DNA from: Syngnathus acus
Lineage: Eukaryota > Chordata > Actinopteri > Syngnathiformes > Syngnathidae
Length of the DNA: 64,000 bases
Direction of reading: 5' to 3'
Assembly (NCBI RefSeq): GCF_901709675.1
Contig: NC_051100.1
Location: 5,952,001 to 6,016,000, forward strand
The notes under the pieces were generated by a model, which saw only the letters and a list, made by a program, of their open reading frames with translations, did no database searches and was not told the DNA's origin. Made by a program: the position numbers and the translations under genes. Below, one piece after another: positions 55,316 through 64,000 of this stretch (positions within the stretch are counted from its first letter, which is position 1; each line of letters begins with the position of its first letter).

Positions 55316-58300
55316 TTCCATGACTGACCCGGAAAAAAAAAAAAGATGTGAGACATCAAAGGTTCTTTTCTGGCACATACTGTAACTCAGCTAGAAGTCA
55401 CTGACCCATTAATGGCATTCAACTTGTGCTGTTCATCATCCTCCCAAAAAAAAAGAGACAGAACTGTGCAGTGGCTAAAGGTAATAACTGAGAGTATTAC
55501 AAAAATAAATTGAAATAACGGATCATTGTTAGAAATCCAAACATTCATGGTGAAGGTATGGTTAACAATTGGCTGAACAGTGCTGAAAGTGTTCCCACTA
55601 GTGTCCTATGCAACCACTCTGGGTGACACATTTTTAACAGCTGCGAGGACGTCATAGTAGCTACCCACAGAGCAAAAGTGTGCCCCTGAATTAACCGGCA
55701 TTGCAGTTTAATGAATCAGTTATCACACAGCAAGCAAGTTTAAATTCTTGATTTTTGCAACCTTGCACGACAGCGCATTGACACCTGTAGTGTGTTTTGT
55801 GATTGTTACGCAAAGGCGCAAGTGTTTACTAAGTTATCTGTCATTTTAAGAAGGTTATCATGATATTGGGCAACGTCAATATTGCAAATGTCTGCAGTAA
55901 TTCCAAGGAACAATAGCAATAATGTACACGTCTGAAATCATGAAAAGCATGAACGTGATAAGCCATGCACTTTGTATTTCACATTTTCTTTCTCCATACA
56001 AATAGAGAAATGCTGCAGGTCAGTGCATAATGGTGTCTGTGAAGGGCACTGAACTTCATATTTCGATTGTTTAGCAGTCATAGTTTTGTGTCTTTTTAAT
56101 AATATCACTAAAGTGTACTTTTGAAAAGTATCTTGAACCTCATTTACTTTTGCTTGAAAAAAAAAAAAAAAGACAAAACTTGATTGTTCATTGATTGACA
56201 CTCTTCTGCCGCGCCAGTCAATTATGTGATACTGTAGATTGCGTTGACATTTTCAAAAACTGCAAGGGAATGAGAGGTTAGTACATACACCTGCTCAATT
56301 TTGACCAGGGCTTGCTTCCTCGGACGGCCATCTTGTGCCCTTTACCGTTTCACTCCCCCCCCCCTCCCTCCCCTCTCTCTTTGTGTCTCTCTCTCCCTTC
56401 TGCATTAGCTGGTTGCCAAGAATCTGAGGAATGCAGGAATCCAATGTTCTGATAAAGTTTGCTTTGTTCCCCAAGAGACCTTTGTGTATGTGTGTAAGGG
56501 AGAGGGAGAGAGCGTTTTAACCTGAAGCGTTATGCACTTGAGTCTTATGCATGTGAAGGTAAACCGGCGGCCTGCTGCGAACACGTAGAGAACATGCTAT
56601 TCTCTTCCCGAGCCATTTGGTTTTCAATGCATTGTCAAGCACCCATTAGGACTTTTCACAGAGGCCTCTGCTTGGAGTTAAGTGCAGTCAGACAATCAGG
56701 GACAAAAAGTTGAGTGCTCTTTAGTTAGCAGAAAGAGGAACAGGACGGCGGCTGTCTAAAAACTTTCTACCTCATTAAAGAGCTTCTCTTGGTGATTGTT
56801 GCTCATGTAGCATTTCAAAACAGGATTGGGAAATGTTAGAATCATGAATCCCTTGTCATCAGGGTCTCATTCTCATTCAAGCGGTCAGCAGTCATGATGT
56901 CAGTTGTGAACCACCTACTCTATTATGTGTCATTTATAATCTTGAAACCTTGTATGTTGGAAATGAAGATAAATGTTATTCTGTAGTTTTTCATAGTTGT
57001 TTTGCTACTCAAATGTAGCAGAAGTAGTGGAATTTGTGATAGTTCAAAAACAGCAATAGTGTCATGTATCTTTTTTTTTTGTAATGACAGTAACTACCAC
57101 AGTTTTGAAGCCATTTTTTTCTGAAAGGTGGATGCTGCTGTTGATGAACTAGTTGGCGTAAACTGTATTTCTGCTAACTGTATTTCAATGATCAGATAAT
57201 TAGCCAGACCTGCAGAAGCTGGATAACCATCCTGAACATATAAAAGGAGGGAGGAAGACAAATAAAACATCCAGGAAACTGGCCCTCGAGGAACAAGATT
57301 GAAGACCCCAGCAAGCGTATTCCTCTATTTACTCTCCTGCCATGAAATAGATCATTAAAACAATAAAACGTCTTTTTGAATGCTTACTGTAGAGGTCAGA
57401 ATGTTCCATGTGCAGTTAGAAAAACTTTCATTTTATGCATTTCTTTTTTTCAGTCTGGGACAATTGAAATGCATGTTTTTCTCAAATCACAACAATGGAG
57501 GTTGACCTGCAGAACAAATACCCACTGTATTTAATACATTCCAGCAGAAGAGGCATGCTGTATATTTGGACAGACACAGTAGTCAACGTGAAGGAGACTC
57601 TGAACCGAGACAGGAACTGCAGTTTGTGTATTCATGTGGAGGTCAAAGAGAACGCGATGGGAGTTCTTCATAATCATTTGCGTGTGAAATGTAATTGGAT
57701 TTCTTTGTGTGTGTGTGCGTGTGCTGAGCTGTGGGAGTGAGCATGATGGCTAAACACAAGTTGAGGTGTTTACATGGTAAATACAGTATGTGTCTGTGTG
57801 TGGGATGGGAGTTGAAGGCTGTGGAATGTCACATGCTGACAGGATGCTTGCTTACCGGACAACAATGTGAAGGGAAAAGCCATCGTGGAAACCAACAACT
57901 GTGCTGGACTAATGGCTAATGCAGTACACATATTTGGATTTCACCCATCTGGAAAAGAAGATATTTTTATTGAACTTGTTTGTTAAAATGTCTAGGGCAG
58001 AGGTCACCAACTTGACCTCAAGTAACCTTTTATGGTTGATGCTCTTTTTCAAGCACAGTCTCGTTGTGCAATAGGAGTCCAATTTATTTGCTGTCCCTTC
58101 CTATTTGTGAAAGGAACCACCTCTCATCTCCTCTCGTCTCATTCATCTCTCATTGACCTGATGACGTTTCAACAGAGGTTAATGAAAGGTGTCTTAAAGA
58201 TTTTCCTTCTCTTATTTCAGCAACACAAGAATTAGAGTGTCACTCTTGATCCAGGGTGGTCATTAATAGTGCATGTAAAAATGTACGGGATGCAATTATT

Positions 58301-58480
58301 TTCTCTCGTCAAGACAAATGATCAAGACATGTCTTTTCTTTCAGGCTTCTACACTGCGTGAGCCAAAGGGAGCAGCGGCCCAAACCGATGCAGTCATGGG
58401 ATACCTCACGAGTCAAAAACTGTTCATATTGTTAAGCCTGTTGTATACTGATACTCTTTCGAAGCTTCACCAAGTTGTTT

Positions 58481-58569
58481 GGCAGTCAGGGCTACTGTAA
58501 ACATCCTTGACTGGAAGCTGGTGTTGGGTCTTGGGGCTTTCAGTCGGATGTTTGCAGCAGCCACCTGCT
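58481..58569 (+). ncRNA. mir30: mir-30a/e-type microRNA hairpin
   Basis: The 5p arm at 58496-58517 starts TGTAAACATCCTTGACTGG (miR-30 family seed GTAAACA; identical to miR-30e-5p as recalled). The 3p arm at 58537-58558 starts CTTTCAGTCGGATGTTTGC (identical to miR-30a-3p as recalled). CTGTAAACATCC pairs fully (one G-U) with GGATGTTTGCAG, and GACTGGAAGC pairs with GCTTTCAGTC, leaving a loop of about 18 nt. miR-30 represses targets in differentiation and autophagy pathways (family knowledge). The neighbouring mir-30c hairpin and ogfrl1 place this at the MIR30A locus. Confidence 0.95.
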
Positions 58570-58744
58570 AGTACCATCATGTTGATACCTGGACACTTGA
58601 TCCTGGATAACTAACTACATGTGAAATGCATACCTACTGCTGTTGACCAAAACAAGTGGCCACTGTCCTAGAGATAAAATTGCAGTCTCTGTTTTAGGGC
58701 TCTATTTCCGTCGACTGCAGGATGGTCCCGGATTGCTGAGCATG

Positions 58745-58793
58745 TTTGACAATTTGGCAGACTGCTCTCAGCCAAGCGAGGCAAATTGTCAAA
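58745..58793. other. 12-bp hairpin between the two miR-30 genes
   Basis: TTTGACAATTTG (58745-58756) and its exact complement (58782-58793) flank a 25-nt loop. The stem is too short and the flanks do not pair, so it does not look like a Dicer substrate. Possible structural element of the primary transcript. Confidence 0.35.
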
Positions 58794-59183
58794 GCAGGCA
58801 AAAGTGAATATCAAAAGTAAAATCCTAAACAAACTGGCCAGCGGAAATAATGATGCTTGTCTGTTCCCCGTGGATGGGAGCAGCCTCGTCCTCTTGAGAG
58901 ACAAGCCCAAAAAGCAGTTGTGAAAGTTGAGATATTGATTGATGTCTGTGCACATAAGTGGCGCTGTGTAACACACCACAGGACCACAGACATGGAAAAA
59001 AGAAGGAAGGAAGTAGGCGTGCCATTATTACAAACAACCTTACGGCCACATCCATCATACCGTGCCATGCTTCTTGCAGCTTTTGTTTAAACAGTCTGCA
59101 GTGGTCATGGAAAAACTACGGAACATCTTATTCTGACAATATTGACCCGTATCACCTCATGAACTAATTTTATTGTATTTCTT

Positions 59184-59224
59184 CCCCCCCCCCCCCCCCC
59201 CCCCTTACATTTTTTTTTTTTTTG
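59184..59224. repeat. Poly(C)21 and poly(T) tracts
   Basis: A run of 21 C (59184-59204), then TTACA, then about 14 T, 30-80 nt upstream of the mir-30c hairpin. Length is likely polymorphic or error-prone. Confidence 0.9.
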
Positions 59225-59252
59225 AGTAAGCCTCTCACTTAAAATGACTTCT

Positions 59253-59336
59253 GAGTTGCAGGAAGTGTAAACATCCTACACTCTCGGCATCCACCCCCTG
59301 GTGGCCGGGAGTGGGGCTGTTTGCACTGCATGGCTC
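59253..59336 (+). ncRNA. mir30c: mir-30c-type microRNA hairpin
   Basis: The 5p arm at 59266-59288 reads TGTAAACATCCTACACTCTC then GGC, where recalled miR-30c has AGC. The 3p arm is about 59306-59327. TGTAAACA pairs with TGTTTGCA, and CTCTCGGC pairs with GCCGGGAG. The outer flanks also pair (GAG/CTC, TGCAG/CTGCA). It lies 0.77 kb downstream of the mir-30a/e hairpin on the same strand, corresponding to MIR30C2. The A-to-G change near the 5p 3' end is matched by a T-to-C change in the opposite arm, which supports a maintained hairpin. Confidence 0.9.
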
Positions 59337-59339
59337 AGG

Positions 59340-62300
59340 AATTCAGCAACTGGTGGGACCAAAGATATCCTATCAGTGGTTATTTATTTCGCTGGTTGGA
59401 ACGAGTCACACTGTAGTCACATAGTGTATGTTCAGCTAATGTCATACTTGCTCTCTCGTGTTTATTTAGAGAATATAATGTTCATGTTTGAGCCCTTTAC
59501 ATTGGTTCAGAAGGCACTTAAAGCCTTTTTCAGGGTGGGTTGGCAAATTGTGTTTTGATAGGCTTTGCAAGAATGCCATATTGTATCAATTATACAAATT
59601 AAAATGTGATGAGTATAAAAGAATCTATTAATTGTATCATTGCTGTTTTTTGTGCAATCTTGCATGCATGAGAATTAACTTCAATTGTTGCTGTTTACAA
59701 TTTTTAATGTGCAGAAAGTACAAAGTTTTAGATCTAATTTGAGTTATGTCTTCTAAATAAAATACAATACTTGCAGTACTTTCAGAGTCTATAATTAGTT
59801 TTTTTTTTTTTTTATAACTAAAATGTGATCATATAACAGTAAAGATAATTGTGTCATCTCTAGGTACATACGCATAATGATGCATAATGACCTTGAAATG
59901 TGATAATGATCTTGTTAATTTGGCCCAAGTCTCCATGAGGCACCTAAGCAATGTTTCATTTTGGGGTTATCTAACACAGGACTATGAGTAAAAAGAAGAT
60001 TGTTAAAACAACTGCTTAAGGTGCAGCACACTGCTGGCAGGAAATGAAGGACAAGAAGACAGGAAGCACATGGAGATGCCATCTGTTGTTGGGCAACAAC
60101 TCAGAGGAAAGTGTCAATTTTGAGACACATGGCATTCTCTTAGCCAAGCACACACAAATGGTATAAAGGAACCAGCATGCAAAGAGCAAGCATTCAGTAT
60201 ATATATATATATGCAATTTGAATATATAATATATGTCCCAAAGTTGCTGTGAGCTCTAAATACAGTTTTATGAAACTTCCTAAAATGGTACATTTGCACA
60301 AAGAAAAGCAAACAAAACTTTCATCTACACGCCCAATTTTTATTTGTGCATCATTTTGAATTATTGTGCCTTACATAAGCTTAGTATACTGTAAAGTCCA
60401 GGAAGTACTAATATAACAATAGTGAAACATGGAACAATCATTAAATGAACCAAATACAAACTACAAGATGTTTTCTCCAATTTCCACACATTTTTAAATA
60501 TACAGTATATACATATGTATTCTATATATAAAAAAAAAAAAAAGAAAAAACTACACAAGAAGTGATTTGGGAAATACTACCATTTTAGACACCAATTTAA
60601 TACAAAAGAGGCACTTTATAGATATATTACGTTCACACGTACCCGCAACACATACCCACATACAGTAGATAATACACAAAGTATGCTTAAAAAGTCAAAT
60701 AGTTTAGCCCATGTGAACATATATTTCACCTGAAAAGTTAGTTTTACAATTTCATCAAATGCATGGCTGCGACCTTGTCAGCCAGCAGGAAGAACACTAG
60801 TCAGGAAGTCGGTGAAGGCATTTCTTTACAAACATAAGCGTCTGCCAAATTCTATTTGAGAAGGCCTGTCTGGCTGAGGAAAAAACACGCTTTCGGTCCT
60901 AGGAAAAACCTCAAAATCGTGACCACCCCAACCTTATACAGGACCAAGTACATTTAAATACGCAATAGAGGTTAAGATAGAGTAACAAATATTATCACTC
61001 CAGCATAAGGCGCTGCTCACGCAAAAAAATTAAACGTTTTTTTAAGTGCATTTATACCCTCATAATAGCATATTAAAAACTCACATTTATGGGCTCATAT
61101 TGTTCACACACAATTCACTATCACAGTCGGGTTGTCATATACATAGCCTTCCTAAAAACGACTAATGTGTATCCATTAATGAAATGTACACATATTCATT
61201 TTAAACTTCATTGTGTGAATCTTAAATTGTATAGCTTGCACTTGTAGTCTCTATTGGCAATCTGACCATACACTTAATACGTTTCTACCAGGAAAACAAA
61301 GATTGTCCAAAAAGTTGACTCAATTTGAGGCCTGTTATTGCCACCAGTTGCCAAGAATTGTGCCCAATACTATTTGGGTAATGCTATTAAAAATTCTGAT
61401 TTTTATTTGTATTCACAATCGCGGTACTATTTTATTTTTCTATTTTCAAAAAAGATATACAGTATACTATATTTGACAAAACAAACACCATAGATAATGT
61501 GTTAGCGTTGTTGCTATTTAAAGGTACTGTACAGTACTTTACAAATAAGTGACTTTATTAAGGATATGTAAATTGTTCATGTGAATAAATATGATTGGTA
61601 ACACTTTTTAACCTTTCATTGCGTGATTAGGATTTACCAATATTTTATTATGCATATAATTGTAATTTGTCACACGTTTACCTATCTACTATTTTCAATC
61701 ACAACAATAGATCCTGTAAGCCAGGCACTAAATATGAGATGTTGCGGAAATAATACGACTTTTAGGTGCATCAAGCACGCAGAAAGTTTTGTGAGTCACA
61801 TAATGTACATTTGGCTATTTGTGTATTATTGACCTGTACTTTATTTATTGCATTAATCCTTTTATAAAGACAGTACAGTTTAGTGATGTCACTAAAAAGG
61901 CGTGGCCTATTTTAAATGGCTACAAATACCAGTGAGTCACATGAATGTCTTTGCGGAAGGTTTGTAAGGAGTATGATTTGCACCAACTAATTTAACAGCA
62001 TTCAGGGGCAAAACCTGAATTTCTCACTACTCTAAAATATATAGAATTGATCAAGTATTGCTATGTGTTCTTAACCTACTCTGCACAATTGTTTTACTGA
62101 GTTTGATAAGAAATAATAGAAAGGTTCTCCCTGAAATCTCACTTCCCATTGTCACACAGAGTAGGCTTCATCCTGGTTCCTACCGTGGCTCCACTTTCAG
62201 GGTTTGATTAATTGTATCAGTGGATCAAGCATGGCAAGCACCTGCTTCTCAGGTGCTCCAAAAGCCAACCACGTTGGCTGACAAAAATATAAGGCCTTTA

Positions 62301-62657
62301 GTCTTGTGTTTCAATGTCCCTGAAATGGGCCTCCACCATTTCACATGGTTTGGGTGTTTCGTCCACATGTGGTCTTATTTTATTGTCCCATCCTAGCCAA
62401 GATTCTCTAGCATGTTTTAAATTAATCAACAGCATTCATATAGTATATATATCTATATATGTGTGTGTGTGTACGTGTGTGTATATTATAAGCCCTTATG
62501 ATTTTCTACCCTAACAACGAGTAATACGATAATCTGTCTAATGTCTTAATTTACTTTCTTCCTATTGTTTGTATACAAGCAGTTTTTTCTTCACATATCA
62601 TAATGTATCAACTTTACTTTTAAAAGCCAATATGAGTCAAAGCAGACAACTGGCACC
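59340..62657. other. Interval between mir-30c and the ogfrl1 stop
   Basis: AT-rich DNA without recognisable coding exons. On the minus strand it probably includes the ogfrl1 3' UTR: AATAAA complements occur near 62378-62384 and near 60338. On the plus strand the mir-30 host poly(A) signal is at 59756. Short AT and GT tracts near 60198 and 62461 are simple sequence. Confidence 0.5.
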
Positions 62658-63896
62658 TTACAAAGGAACAGCCTCACTGTAATCACTCCTCTCCAGCATG
62701 ATAATAAGAGCCCCCTCCAGTCCATGCATGCTGGAGCCCAGTTGCGTATATCCATCCAGGTTCTGTCCGGCCACATCCTGGCATACCGTGGCATCATGGT
62801 AAGACAAAATTGTCTCGCTACATGCAGAGGCAAGGATGGCGCTCATCTCCCCCCTCCTCTGCGGTTCGGGTGTGGGAGCAGGTGCTCGGATCCCGCTACT
62901 CCCGGCCCCCGTACTAGCACCGGCATCTCCACTTCTAGCTTTGGACCTCTTAGATGGAGGACCCCAGAGGAAGGCGTGAGCAGGCCTGTAGTGCTTGCGG
63001 GCGTAGCGCAGCAGCTGTCGGCGGGCGGCCGGCCGGCGGATGGTGTATACAAAGTATTCCAGGATGCTGTGTTGCATGTTGGGAAGCGTGTTGCGATGCA
63101 GCGACTCCTCCAAGAAAAGGCGCACCAATGGCGCTTTGAAGGCCTCGTAGCCGAGCTCTCCCAGCGACTTCAGAATGCGAGTAATGCGCAGGTAGTTGTG
63201 CTGTGACCTTCACAAAAGAGACAATTGCTTCAATCTGTGCTACCATGGTGGAAAAATTACGTCGCTAATATTCAAAATGTTAAAACATGACCTGACTTAC
63301 TCATTAAGGTGACGGAAGCGTTCCTGCCAGTTGGAAGAACGAGCGACATTTCCGCTCTTATCGAGAAGTTTGATGCCGTAAAAGTCCAACATCAGGGAGT
63401 AAGCTGCCAAGAACCTCCGCTTGGCTTCTCGAGTGCTTTGGAATTCCTGAAAGGCGTCATGAATGGCAATTCATGTGTGTGGTGTGACTGAAGTTTTGTG
63501 TGATACGTGTCTTACCTTAATCTCGTCCTGAGTCAGTTCATGTGCGTAGAAGTTTAGCCCTTGTTCTCGTAATGGGAACAGCCTTCCACCCAGCAAGTGA
63601 AGAAAAAGAAAAAACATTTACAAAATATCACGACTAAGGAAAATGTCTTACTTACCACTGAATATAGGTGTGATTGTGCTCCAGCTTGTCATAATCACCT
63701 CTCCACCTTGTCAAAATCTCTTCTATGTAGATACCTGAGCAAAATAAATTTAGCACAATATTGCCAGAGTCAACATTGCTTCACTCTATTGTTTGCGTCT
63801 TTACGTGTCCGTCTCACCGTCAGGTACAAGTGGGATCTTGTTAAGGTAGAACCGTAGGTTGCGGTACTCGTTGGGTTGCCGGGACTTTTTGTAATT
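62658..63896 (-). CDS. ogfrl1: Opioid growth factor receptor-like 1 (partial, last 5 coding exons)
   Basis: Exons 5' to 3': 63896-63818, 63734-63656, 63582-63516, 63446-63301, 63207-62658. Phases match and introns are 69-94 nt. Together they give 306 residues and a stop. The conserved OGFR region is nearly complete: FYLNKIPLVPDG, IYIEEIL, YDKLEHNHTYIQWLFPLREQ, LNFYAHELTQDEIK, NWQERFRHLNESQHNYLRIT, KSLGELGYEAF, ILEYFVYTIR. OGFRL1 rather than OGFR is indicated by VPDGIYIEEIL, LEHNHTYIQ and the rims1/mir-30 neighbourhood. After WGPPSKRSK comes a short Gly/Ser/Pro tail of about 90 residues, much shorter than the mammalian C terminus. The function of OGFRL1 is poorly known. The 5' exons lie beyond 64000. 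Confidence 0.92.
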
Positions 63897-64000
63897 CTGC
63901 AGGCACACATACACAACAAAGCCATTATTATATTATCAGCCAGTGTCTAAGTTTACCAATCGGCTCAGTTGTATTTAAATGGTTATCTTGGAGTTAAATC
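63897..64000 (-). other. ogfrl1: ogfrl1 intron at window edge
   Basis: Upstream of the exon acceptor at 63897-63898 the sequence is AT-rich and noncoding to the window end. The preceding ogfrl1 exon is outside. Confidence 0.7.

Larger units (their letters stand above)
52690..59775 (+). ncRNA. Putative primary transcript hosting the mir-30 cluster
   Basis: A first exon probably ends at 53129 (AATCATG followed by GTGAGTAAAC). Both miR-30 hairpins lie downstream on the plus strand, and an AATAAA at 59756-59761 follows them by about 420 bp. A possible 3' exon acceptor (TTTCTTTCAG) lies at 58344, about 150 nt before the first hairpin. No protein-coding continuation of the ATG at the first donor was recognised. 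In human the orthologous miRNAs lie in a noncoding transcription unit between RIMS1 and OGFRL1. The boundaries are inferred. The 5.3 kb between 53.13 and 58.48 kb otherwise contains only AT-rich unique DNA, C/T tracts and a MITE fragment. Confidence 0.35.

Noticed and set aside
62724-63206. 160-residue plus-strand open frame over the last ogfrl1 exon
   Set aside because: Antisense shadow of the GC-rich ogfrl1 coding exon. The minus frame carries the conserved OGFR motifs.

Overview
This is a vertebrate window, most likely from a compact-genome ray-finned (percomorph) fish. The evidence is short GT-AG introns, proteins closest to vertebrate RIM1, ASRGL1 and OGFRL1 as I recall them, and fish-type dispersed repeats (a hAT-type MITE, palindromic Tc1-like termini, long CA/GT microsatellites). 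I cannot name the species. All identifications come from reading the sequence; no search was run.

Layout. 1-4990 is gene-free DNA with simple repeats and a small structured inverted-repeat element. 4998-5557 is a hAT-like MITE whose right end abuts a ~6 kb telomere-like (TTAGGG-rich) satellite, 5558-11578, built from ~208-bp monomers in a ~1.1-kb higher-order repeat. An LTR-like fragment follows. From about 12.4 to 45.6 kb the minus strand carries a complete rims1 gene: a ~2-kb 3' UTR, 31 coding exons with consistent splice phases encoding about 1434 residues, and a GC-rich 5' end. It encodes the presynaptic active-zone scaffold RIM1 in the order Rab3-binding helix, zinc finger, PDZ, C2A, RIM-BP ligand, C2B. 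It includes a 12-nt microexon and a candidate 9-nt microexon.

Head-to-head with rims1, on the plus strand, is asrgl1 (46.5-51.8 kb), an isoaspartyl peptidase/L-asparaginase of 309 residues with its autocatalytic threonine. Downstream on the plus strand lie two miR-30 family hairpins, at 58.5 kb (mir-30a/e type) and 59.27 kb (mir-30c type). They probably belong to one noncoding transcript starting near 52.6 kb. At 62.66-64 kb on the minus strand are the last five coding exons of ogfrl1; its 5' end is outside the window.

The order and orientations rims1, mir-30a/e, mir-30c, ogfrl1 match what I recall of human 6q13 (RIMS1, MIR30A, MIR30C2, OGFRL1), which supports both the rims1 and ogfrl1 paralogue calls and the miRNA calls. 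asrgl1 sits between them here but lies elsewhere in human. The most unusual material is the MITE-plus-telomere-like satellite block, the covarying mir-30c hairpin, and the RIM microexons.
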